A stretch of DNA of 27,506 bases, taken from positions 1 through 27,506 of the forward strand of contig CAYJIJ010000031.1 of the NCBI GenBank assembly GCA_964370185.1, given 5' to 3'. Made by a program: the position numbers and the translations under genes. Source of the stretch: CAYJEQ01 sp964370185 (GTDB taxonomy: Bacteria > Bacillota > Clostridia > Oscillospirales > Ruminococcaceae). Below the pieces are notes generated by a model, which did not search any database, was not told where the DNA came from, and saw only the letters and a list, made by a program, of their open reading frames with translations. Below are positions 6,612 to 16,600 of the stretch, in pieces (within the stretch, counting starts at the first letter, position 1; each line of letters begins with the position of its first letter).

Positions 6612-7535
6612 CTAAATAGCACAGATTTGCTCAGCTTTATCACTGCGCATTATTATATGTGTGAGCAGTCCCGTCCTCAGCGCTCCATGTATTGCAGGCA
6701 GTCCAACACTTGCACTGCATACACCTACCACCATATCGCATTTTTTAAGACTTTCTATGGGGATTTGCACGGCGTAGTCGGTTTCTGAATTTATGATTTC
6801 GCCATTTTCATCAAAGTAATATGCCAAAATTCTTCCCACTGCTTTTTTCTTTTGCAACAGTCCACCAAATCTTGCACCAGAGGCAAAATCGGGACTGGAG
6901 GGATAATCCCCTATATTCACAATCGCAATATTTAGGCTGTTCCATATTTTTTCCACTACTTTAAAATTACTCGTCTGTTTAATAAGGTCGAGCTCATACG
7001 CTGATTCCGCTATTGCAGAGGTATGTAAGTAGATGGGGTTTGCCATGAGGTGCTCCGCTATTATTCTCACATTCTCATTCGAATGATAATAGCGTATCGC
7101 CACATTGCTATTGCCAAGCATTGGGCAAACTATCTGCACATTGCTGTTGACTTGCTCAAGTCTTTCTGCTGTCTCAGTGAGCTTTCCTATCAGATATCCC
7201 CATCCTATGCCCACCTTGCTCCCCTCTGAGCTATAAATTAGTTCAAGTATACTCTGTGCGAGCGCTTGATTCATTGTTGAATCGTCCCTCTGCACCTCTA
7301 CACAAATGCATTTTTTTATTTTATACCTCGCCTCTATCCTCTCGGCTGGCGCAATTTCTTCTTCAGCTATTGTTATTTTAACAATTCCACTATTTTTTGC
7401 TTCGGTCAGCATACGGCTTATCATGGGACGGGAAACGCCTAAAATTTTGGATATTTCATTTTGCGTTCTGTCCTCTTCGTAGTAAAGTTTTGCTACTTGT
7501 ATAAGCCTTTGGCGCTTGTCGTTTCGCATATTCAT
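6612..7535 (-). CDS. SorC/DeoR-type sugar-phosphate-responsive transcriptional regulator
   Basis: SorC-family regulator (the family of LsrR, SorC and DeoR of Bacillus). The N-terminal helix-turn-helix is at about residues 14-55, around EISKILGVSRPMISRMLTEA. The C-terminal ~250 aa form the sugar-phosphate-binding domain, ending in the typical sequence about AIHGALRTGLLTHIIM. The length of 307 aa is normal. The ATG at 7535 lies only 9 nt after the pilT stop, with AGGTG as a modest SD, so it probably shares the pil transcript. A strong terminator follows. The likely target is the adjacent dhaL-dhaK-lsrF module, since LsrR-type proteins respond to phosphorylated ligands made by such kinases. That link is inferred from position and family. 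Confidence 0.88.
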   Translation of the reverse strand: MNMRNDKRQRLIQVAKLYYEEDRTQNEISKILGVSRPMISRMLTEAKNSGIVKITIAEEEIAPAERIEARYKIKKCICVEVQRDDSTMNQALAQSILELIYSSEGSKVGIGWGYLIGKLTETAERLEQVNSNVQIVCPMLGNSNVAIRYYHSNENVRIIAEHLMANPIYLHTSAIAESAYELDLIKQTSNFKVVEKIWNSLNIAIVNIGDYPSSPDFASGARFGGLLQKKKAVGRILAYYFDENGEIINSETDYAVQIPIESLKKCDMVVGVCSASVGLPAIHGALRTGLLTHIIMRSDKAEQICAI

Positions 7536-7544
7536 ACTCTACAC

Positions 7545-8603
7545 CTAAAGCATGAGTCTTTTCTTTACAGCTATTCTATCCTGTGCAAATGTTACTGCGG
7601 ACTCGTCGCTTATTTTGCCCTGCATGTATAAATCAATGAGCGCATCATCCATTGTCTTCATGCCAAGTTTTCCATTTGTTTGGATTACCGAGGATATTTG
7701 GAAAGTTTTGCCCTCACGGATATTATTTCTTATTGCGCTATTTGTAAGCATTACCTCAAACGCCGCCACACGCCCCATTCCATGTTGAAGCGGTATGAGC
7801 TGTTGCGACACTACGCACTCAAGTACATCGGCGAGCTGTGTGCGTATTTGTTGCTGTTGGTTTGGGGGGAATACATCTATTATACGGTCTATTGTGTTTG
7901 CCGCACCCACGGTATGCAAGGTGGAAAATACTAAATGCCCTGTTTCCGCCGCAGTTACCGCAATGGAAATCGTTTCAAGGTCGCGCATTTCTCCCACGAG
8001 TATTACATCGGGGTCCTGACGCAGTGCACCTCTGAGCGCATTTGGGAAGCTGCGTGTATCACTACCCACCTCACGCTGATTTACAATTGATTTATTATGG
8101 CTATGCAGATACTCGATTGGGTCTTCAAGGGTTATGATATGGCTATTTTGTGTCTTGTTAATCATATTTATAAGGCTTGCGAGGGTGGTGGACTTACCGC
8201 TTCCCGTAGGGCCTGTAACAAGCACTATACCCCTCTTTTTCTCACACATGCTCTTAACTACCTCGGGCAGCATTAAGTCGTCCGGGGAGGGAATATGTGT
8301 GTTTAAGATACGTGCTGTCATTGCATATGTGCCACGCTGCATAAAGACATTTACACGAAATCGTCCTTGATTTGGAATGGAGTAGGCAAAGTCCACCTCT
8401 CCCTTTTCCTTAAACATTTGGATTTGTCTTTCCGTCATTATGCCTGTGATAAGTGCTTCTATCTCTTTTGGCTTTAAAATTTGGTCGTTAAATGGCTGAA
8501 GCACTCCATCTATCCTTGCAGTAGGTGGAATACCTGTACTGAGGTGAATGTCGGACGCTCCTTTGTCAATTCCCATAAATATTAGATCATTAAATGTTGT
8601 CAT
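7545..8603 (-). CDS. pilT: PilT, type IV pilus retraction ATPase
   Basis: Cytoplasmic hexameric ATPase that drives pilus disassembly and twitching. Walker A GPTGSGKST is at 131-139, the Asp box ITLEDPIE at 157-164, Walker B ILVGEMRD at 201-208 with Glu205, and the His box TGHLVFSTLHT at 221-231. The AIRNNIREG segment near the C-terminus is typical of PilT. It lacks the long N-terminal domain and Cys cluster of PilB, and 352 aa is normal. AAAGGAG lies eight bases before the ATG. It is 105 nt downstream of pilB and is the last pilus gene. Confidence 0.96.
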   Translation of the reverse strand: MTTFNDLIFMGIDKGASDIHLSTGIPPTARIDGVLQPFNDQILKPKEIEALITGIMTERQIQMFKEKGEVDFAYSIPNQGRFRVNVFMQRGTYAMTARILNTHIPSPDDLMLPEVVKSMCEKKRGIVLVTGPTGSGKSTTLASLINMINKTQNSHIITLEDPIEYLHSHNKSIVNQREVGSDTRSFPNALRGALRQDPDVILVGEMRDLETISIAVTAAETGHLVFSTLHTVGAANTIDRIIDVFPPNQQQQIRTQLADVLECVVSQQLIPLQHGMGRVAAFEVMLTNSAIRNNIREGKTFQISSVIQTNGKLGMKTMDDALIDLYMQGKISDESAVTFAQDRIAVKKRLML

Positions 8604-8708
8604 GCTTCATACTCCTTTTAACACATTGAACACTGTCTAGCTAAAATATCATAAATACCTACTATAAGGGCTAATAATTTTATCTTTTTTCCGCAATTAA
8701 GGTTAAAA

Positions 8709-10415
8709 CTATTCTTCAAAAGAAACCTTTATCATCTCTTCGATGCTCGTAATTCCCTCTAATACATAGGATACCGCACCTGCACGTAAAGTATTCATTC
8801 CGCCACTTACAGCAGCATCTTTTATTTCTTTTGTAGTGCCTTTTGCGCCTATTATCTGCTTGAGTGCTGGGGTTATTTCCATTATTTCATACACCCCAAT
8901 ACGGCCGTGGTATCCTGTGTCGTTGCAGAGACTGCATCCGTTTGGCTTGTACACTACTAAGTCCTTGTCGGCTGGCATTCCCATTGCCTGCTTCTCACGG
9001 TCGGTTGCTCTGTGGGGCTCTTTGCAGTTTTGGCAGAGTCTTCTCACGAGTCGCTGAGCTATTATGCCCACGAGCGAATCGGCGAGCAGGAAGGATTCAA
9101 GTCCCATATCGAGCAAGCGAGTAACTGTTGCCGAGGAGCTATTTGTATGGAGTGTACTTACAACAAGGTGCCCCGTGATAGAAGCTTGCACTGCAATGGA
9201 GGCTGTTTCGATATCCCTGATTTCCCCTATCATTATTATGTCGGGGTCCTGACGAAGTATTGCTCTGAGCGCCGAGGCAAATGTTAAATCGGCTTTGTTG
9301 TTTACCTGAACCTGATTTACCCCTGCAATATTTGCTTCTACTGGGTCTTCTACGGTGATTATATTAACACTCTCTTTATTGAGCTCGGATATTGCGGTGT
9401 AAAGCGTGGTGGATTTACCGCTTCCGGTAGGCCCCGTAACAAGTATTATTCCGTTTGGATTGGATATTATGTGATCAAATAGCTCAAGCTCTTTTGTTTT
9501 TAAGCCAAGATCCGATTTTGCCCTGTTTAGCGCAGTTGCCGAAGCAAGACGCATAACAGTTTTTTCGCCATATGAGGAGGGCAGTATCGACACACGAATA
9601 TCATACTCTGTACGGTCTACCACCATTGTAATGCGCCCATCCTGTGGCTTTCTTTTTTCGGATATATCCATTCCGCCGAGGATTTTTATTCTTGTGACTA
9701 TTGCAGGGAGTAGATTTATGTCGTAGAGCATTTTTTCTTGCAGTACGCCATCTATACGGTACCTAACACGCACCTGTTTTTCAAGTGCGTCTAAGTGAAT
9801 ATCACTCGCCCTCTGCCTTGCTGCTTGCTCGATTATCGAGCGGACAAGCTGTACAATTGGAGCGTTTTGCAAATCGGCTTCCTGTGCCGCTTCGAGCGCT
9901 TCCATCTGCTGAATTTGCACTTCTCTTTCCTTGGCGTACTTTTGTGCCGCAGACATAGCCTCGCCCGTGCCGTAATATTTATCTATCACAGCACTTATTT
10001 CACCTATTGTGGCAACTCTCGGCTCGATAACACAGTTTGAAACTATTGCTATATCATCCTGTGCTATCATGTTGAGCGGATTGCTCATTGCAAGTATTAG
10101 CACGCCGTTGTGGGTATCGCTATAACCGACGGGCACTACATTATGCTTTCTGAGCACTGCGCCATTTACCATTTTTATTATTGCGGGGTCTATACGTATC
10201 CCCCTTAAATCTATTCGAGGGATATTAAGCTGAACCGATAATGCCTCCGCTATGTCGTGATCGGATACAAAGCCGAGCTCAATAAGGCACTCACCCAACT
10301 GGCGGTGCGCTTTATTTTGCATTGTAAGCCCTGCTTTAAGCTGTGTTTCGTTTATAACTCCCTGCATCATCAAAAGGTCGCCCAAACGATATTTTCTCAG
10401 TCTTTCATTTTCCAT
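8709..10415 (-). CDS. pilB: PilB, type IV pilus extension ATPase with MshEN domain
   Basis: Hexameric ATPase of the GspE/PilB family that powers pilin polymerisation. Two adjacent 24-residue MshEN motifs lie at 10-33 and 39-62 (starting RLGDLLMMQG and QLGECLIELG), the type known to bind c-di-GMP. The N2E region follows from about 184. Walker A GPTGSGKST is at 328-336, Walker B IIMIGEIRD at 393-401, and the His box around TGHLVVSTLHT at 414-424. A zinc tetracysteine has Cys461, Cys464, Cys494 and Cys497. The length of 568 aa is typical. AGGGTGG precedes the ATG by six bases. It is preceded by a 238-nt gap with a hairpin after the giant gene, so it may have some independent expression. Confidence 0.96.
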   Translation of the reverse strand: MENERLRKYRLGDLLMMQGVINETQLKAGLTMQNKAHRQLGECLIELGFVSDHDIAEALSVQLNIPRIDLRGIRIDPAIIKMVNGAVLRKHNVVPVGYSDTHNGVLILAMSNPLNMIAQDDIAIVSNCVIEPRVATIGEISAVIDKYYGTGEAMSAAQKYAKEREVQIQQMEALEAAQEADLQNAPIVQLVRSIIEQAARQRASDIHLDALEKQVRVRYRIDGVLQEKMLYDINLLPAIVTRIKILGGMDISEKRKPQDGRITMVVDRTEYDIRVSILPSSYGEKTVMRLASATALNRAKSDLGLKTKELELFDHIISNPNGIILVTGPTGSGKSTTLYTAISELNKESVNIITVEDPVEANIAGVNQVQVNNKADLTFASALRAILRQDPDIIMIGEIRDIETASIAVQASITGHLVVSTLHTNSSSATVTRLLDMGLESFLLADSLVGIIAQRLVRRLCQNCKEPHRATDREKQAMGMPADKDLVVYKPNGCSLCNDTGYHGRIGVYEIMEITPALKQIIGAKGTTKEIKDAAVSGGMNTLRAGAVSYVLEGITSIEEMIKVSFEE

Positions 10416-10530
10416 AGCTTGCCACCCTATTCATTGTTTATATTGACTTAAAGCTAAATGCAAATGACTACTGTGTAAGCCATGCATCTATAATCTTCCA
10501 CTGAACTTTCATAAAATGTGTTTGGATTAC

Positions 10531-10554
10531 AGGTGTCAGGCAAGCCTAACACCT
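10531..10554. repeat. Hairpin between the giant-protein gene and pilB
   Basis: AGGTGTCAGGC (10531-10541) and GCCTAACACCT (10544-10554) form an 11-bp stem with an AA loop. The one mismatch becomes a G-U pair in the - strand RNA, so the structure is best formed in the pil transcript. No T-run follows on that strand. It may be an RNA stability or processing element separating the tip genes from the ATPase genes. The rest of 10416-10653 shows nothing recognisable. Confidence 0.45.
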
Positions 10555-10653
10555 TAGTTTTTAGTCTTGCACTACCAGTTTTGCTTTGGTTTCATTTTAA
10601 TCAACAATATGCTTTGTGTTTATCATATCACAAAAATTAACAAAAAGAAACTA

Positions 10654-13600
10654 TTATCCAAGCGGTAAAAGCCCTAATTTCTTAATGGACATATCGGTAT
10701 AACCACCGAGTATCTCAGTAGAGCCTGTAATTCTTGTTGATACTTCTATTCTCAGTGTCACTTCGTCGGTATTCTCATCTAAGAGGGAGAACACTTCATT
10801 TGGAATGTCGATTGCATAAAGATTATCATCAAGTAATTCATCCTGCACCCTATCACCATTCTCATCATATATCGGTACTTCTATATACTCATTTACTCCA
10901 TCAAGATTTATATATAGAGGTAGCATCATATTTCCATCGTCGTCGATATTTGAGTAGGTGAAATATTCTATATCCCCCACCTCTTTTTCGTCGATAAACA
11001 GTGCAAGAGATACAGTTTTGCTTGCGGTGATATTTTCGTCCGCAAAGATAAATGTGATCGCCTTATCAAATGCAGAATTGCTACCGTTTGCTATCGAACC
11101 GCCGTATTCTCCGTTTTCATCAAATTCAGCGGGCACGAAAAAGTCGGTTATCTCTCTGCTGCTTTCGTCAATAAATTCTACCGTGGGATTTACATTTGAG
11201 TTTCTATATGCCGCCACCATTGTATTGATAAACAGCTCTGCCTCAGGTTCACTCACATTGCTACCCGAATGCCCTGCACCCGAATAGGTTATATTCCCAT
11301 TATTAAATAGATAGTAGTTATTCATTGCATCGTTGTAGTGATTTTCATATCCCGTTGCTCCAGCTAAGCCATCGTCGGCAAGTGCATACCACACTACTAT
11401 TTCTTCACTGTTTAGATTTAGTTGGTACGCCTGCTCATGTGTGGTGGATACAGTCAATAAATTATCCACTCCGCCATTTGGGTCGGTAAAGCTTCCTTTG
11501 TCCCTGTCGATTTCGCCACCGAATTCCTCTAAGTTTACATTATAGGGGTAGGTGGTTATTTGTCCTTTGTTAATCTGGGAAACTCTCGTGGTTTCGGAGG
11601 GTAGCATTGCATTTCTGTATAGACTATCGGTAAAAAACATATTGCTCACGGTATTTTTGTATTCAAAGGCAAATCTTGTTATAGCAAGATTGCTAAACCC
11701 CCTTGTTTCGTCGAGATACTCAACCGATATTCTGTTTCCATTCGCGTCATATTCTGCCGAGCCATGCTTATATGCTATGCTGTAATCTTCATTTATCAGA
11801 TTGTTTTCGATAGCGGAGGTCATCCCTGCATATCCATTGGCTACATAGTTATTTCCGCTCGCTACTCCTAAGTTTTCCATTCGGTAGGGAGAGTAGTCGT
11901 TTATGCCATACTGAGGATGGGTAATTCCGAATCTGTCCATATTCACATAGCTTCTGAGCATCATATTAAAGACATATCCTGTGTAATATCCTATTCTATC
12001 CACGCTTAAATTCTTTGTGGCATCCCCCACTCCGTCCGACACTATCGGATACTTATCATATGGGGCAGAAATTGTGGATAGTACATCATGCGTGAGAAGC
12101 AGTGCCTTGCCCGACTCTACAAATTCTATTGTAGCCTTGGTGGTGTCTGTGTTAAACCCAAAGTCGTCATACCTACCGAAGGACTCTTCGAAGCCTAAAA
12201 GCAGCATGTCATATTCATCAAATTTAGCCTTGACTTCTTCCTCGCTCATGTCGTTTAAATCGCCAATGTGCTCAGTGGTTACATTTATATCATAGAGCCC
12301 CATTGTTTCAAGCCTTGCAATTTTATCTGCATAGGACTGTATCTCCATTAACGGCTTACCGTTTGTGGTCTTTTTACCCAGTACTTGAAGTACATCTATT
12401 TCTATTGCTTTTTCGGGTTGTATAAATGTTATACCCTCTGCAGAGTCGCTAAGTGTGTCATTGCCCACTTCCAATATCTCAAGCTTCCATGTAACAGGTC
12501 CTTGATAGGTATCGGGCAGGTGGCGGCTGACGGAGTAGGTTTCCCCTGCAACCATATTGCCGTTTGTCACAGTAGTATTTGTGCCAACATGTTTTATACT
12601 TATGCTCGAAATCATTTCATCCGCTTCATATCTGCCGTCGGCATCTAAATCCACATAGAGATGGGCATTGTATTTTGTGGTTGCGGGTGTTGGGTCGGTA
12701 TCATTTTCTATTTTGAATTCAAAATAGAGTGTGCTGTTATTTATTAGCGATAAATCGTCATCTTCATTTACTCTGCCATCTTCGTTCGTATCTTCAAAAT
12801 TGTCAATGCCTGCAAAATCCGTCGGTTTCTTTTGGCTTCCGTCCGCATATTCGCTAAAGATTATCGTCGGTTTTGATAGATTTAGGTAGCTCAAAACCAC
12901 CCCACTATTAGCTTTTGCATCACCCATTGACATGACATTGTGATTGTCTTTTGTGCTTGCTAAAAATGAGTATATAACAGAGGTGTTGTCCACATAAAAT
13001 TCATTTATTAGTTTTGGTGTTTGGGGAGGCACGGTGATAATATTTTCATCCGCTTCACCTGTTGTAGTAAGTTTTTCCCCTCTAAATCTCATTCGGTTGT
13101 TTATCTCGCTGATTTTAGTTTTCGAGGTTAGAGAAATCCCTGCTATATCCGCTGTTACTTCAAGGTGATAATCGCCCTCGTAATTATCGGAAATAGTGTG
13201 TCTTAGGTCAGTGGCTCCAGCTATCGGTGCGTCATCCTTATACCACTGATAGCTGTATGCTATCTCGGAACTATCTATCAACATATCCGATGCCGACGGC
13301 AAATAACCCATTTGTGGAGTATTTATATAGAGCTCTATTTCATCTCCCCCAGCTGTCGGGTTTATCGCATTAGCCTTGTTTTGCGCATAGACTGTCGGTG
13401 CTAAATTATCATATCTATGTGTTTTAGCGCCTGCCACTTCACTTGGTGAGTTTGGTGTATTTGTACTGCTAACGAGTGGTAGTGATGCTACGAAAGGCCC
13501 ACTATTCGATTCTCTGTCATCGGGATTTATCCCCACACGCTCGGAATAATAGACATGCACATCTCCACTTGCAAGCGTAACTTCTGCCCGTGCCACATAT

Positions 13601-16600
13601 CCTCGTATTACAAAGTTTTGAGCTTGAAGCTTAGCAGTTATAGTCCTGCCGTCGTTTATTAAGTCGGCATCCGTGCCGAGATAGGTGGTCATATTGTAAT
13701 TGCCCGAAGAAATGCCATTAAGCTTCGCCCAAGTCCTGTTTGAGAAATCCACATACCAGCTATATTCTATATTGGCTATTTCTGCTTCGGAAAATGGTAC
13801 AAGCTCGGTGTTTAAAAGTGCATCCACTGTAAAGACTGTGCCCGTTGGTGTTGCACTTGTTATGTCGTTTGAGGTTATGTCGTCATTATCCACATGGAAT
13901 AGCTCGAGTGGTGTGGCATAGGAATTTACCGCACTGCCAGTTTCCGCTATGCGTGAGGGCTGAGTATCGTAATGTGTGATTTCTATGCTGTTTGATTTTC
14001 CTGTGTCGAGCGTAATGCCTCCATTGCTTATTGAAACTACACAGTGATACACTCCACCCTCTGTGGCAATGTATTCTGTTTCATTTGCGCCGGCAATCGG
14101 TGCATCGTCTTTATACCATGTATAATTAATGTCGTTTGGATAGATATCGGCATAGTAGTCAAAGCCATAAACTTCAAGCTGGACACTATCATACACCGAA
14201 GAGATTTCATTTGCATCGGTATCTTGGGCAAATCGTATAGCCACTTCAATTTCTTTTTCGCCCTCTGCATTTTGCGAGCTTAAAAGTTTATCGCTCACTA
14301 TTATCGGAAATCCCGAATTCACAAAATTTACAAGCTCCTGATATTTAACAGGCGTGAGGTCAAGACCTGCGCCCCGTGCCTTATGGGATGTGCTACTATC
14401 GTCCCTTATCGGTGTCCATTCGTTGATGGTTGGCCACAGCGAGGAGGTCTTGCGCACCTTTGGCGCAGTGGTGTCATAATCCGAATTAAGTGCGCCGAGC
14501 ACTTGGTTAAACACATACATATAGTCCCCTACATTCGTATATATCAAGCCATCCATATTATCATCATTGTAATTTGGCACCTCGGTGGAGTATATCATTG
14601 TGGTATTAAACCCTTCTAAACTCGCACCTATATAAACCATGTCATAAACTTCGCTTATATCCTCTATTTTCCCTATAAATTCGGATATGCTCATGGTTTC
14701 AATGTGTATATTCTCTTTTGCTATTGAATTTTCAGGTAAAATTTCAAGGATTTTATCCGCTGTAAGCTCTTCATCGTCGATAGTCTTATCCTGATTATAT
14801 CTAAGTGGCTGTATTTCAAGCACATTTATCTGATTTTTATTATTTACTTCAAGCCTGTCTGCAAAGTTTATTATATGACGAATTGAATTTGCCATTGTAA
14901 CAAGCTCTGGGAGCAGTTCTGATGAATTTGTGAGTGTTCTTAAATTATTGTCGGACTTTATCTGGCTCCAAACCTCTACATAAGCGCCACCCTCTTCTTG
15001 ATAAAGTGCGGGTTTCATTTCCACTAATAAATCGGAGGTAATCATATTATTATGTGTTTGATCTAAGGTGGTTGCACCTGTCTGCCTATTAAACACATAT
15101 ACGCCATCCTTCACATACCCAGTGGAATATTGATAGGGATAAACTGGCAGTGTGAATTTTTTCCCTAAAATATAATCGGAGAAGCTTTTAAGCGAGGTTG
15201 CCGCAGTTACTTTATAGAGCATTTTTGCGTCGATTATTATCGGTTTTGAATTGTTGTCCACCGCTGCTTTAAGCAGTGTGAGCACTTCTGCCGATATGTC
15301 ATTAGACGCTGTATAGAGCTCTGGTGTGGCTTTATCAGCTGAAGTTTTGCTTAAATCATATCCAACTGTAAATACAATTAGATCGGCTGTGTTTATATCT
15401 TCTGCGGTAATGTTAGAGGCTATTTTTGAATTTACCTCTATTTTAAAGCTCGGCTCTAACACCGCATTGTGGTCGTCAAACACATAGCGGTGAAACCACT
15501 GATTATTCACTATCGGCACATATGCATAAACACTCTCATACTGAATGGAAACAGTTTCGCTTCCGCCTTCTACGAGGATAAACTCACCGTCTCCCTCCTC
15601 GGAATATTCATATCCGTGGTGCTCTATCTCAAAATGCTTGTCGGTGTGATTTTTCCCTATTTCATCATTTATCACATTGGTAAAGCCGCCATGAATGGCA
15701 TAATAGTCCCCTGCGGTATAATCCTTACTCGGTACACCGTAGTCCTCCACCATATAGAAAAATGTGTTTGCTGGGGCGTCTGGGTTTGGGGTGGCGTCCA
15801 CTATATAGCTATCTTCGCCCACTATCCCTTGGAATGTGTATTCGCCATCCTCTTGAAGAAAATAAATCGCCTTACCCTCCACTATTTCGGGTGTTTCTTC
15901 AAGCTCTTCTATGGTTATTACGCTAAATGTGGGGGTGTAGTAAAAAAGTGTTTCTGGATTGATATTATCGGGTGCTTCACCCTGCACTAAGCGCTCTATT
16001 ATTTGATAATGGGTGGCATCCACTGCATTTACTATTTTTGTGGTTACTATTTCATCAAAGTAACCGTATTCGCCCACTCCTGCTCTCTCAAAACTTCCGT
16101 TGACAGTCGTTGTTTCGCTGTCCTGCAAAGTTATTCTCACGGTGTCCTCTGGTATATTTTCTTCCCACTCCATATATTCGGTATAGCTTCCGCTTATTCC
16201 GAGTGGCGCACTGCCGTCGTCCCTTAGTATATCGGCAGCTCTTAGCTCGTCTATTTTTGCATTTACCGCTCCTGCTCTGAGTGCCTCTCCGCCGTCGGGG
16301 CTGTGCAGTGACGATAGCGTGCTCTGCCAATCTGCGAATGGCTCCTGTCCGTCTATATAATAGCCCATGCTTCCGCTTCCCTCTTTAGGGACAATTTCGA
16401 GTATGTCGAAAGCTTCGCCGCTTATTCCCATTTGGTACTTAATTGATTCTATCCCCGAAAGTGAGGGATAGCTTAGTGCGCCCGACGCCTCAGCCACCAT
16501 CAAACCACTGCTAAGTGGCAAAGAAATGCCGATGGAAAGCGCAAGGGCTAATGCAGTAGCTCTAAAGTATATATTAAGTTTTTTTCTTTGATTATAAAAC

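Noticed and set aside
10654..10800. Sortase (LPXTG) or membrane anchor at the giant protein C-terminus
   Set aside because: The C-terminus ends in SIKKLGLLPLG with no LPXTG-like motif, hydrophobic helix or basic tail.
15469..15990. 173-codon frame opposite the giant gene
   Set aside because: Lies entirely within the giant coding sequence; composition and lack of SD mark it as a shadow.
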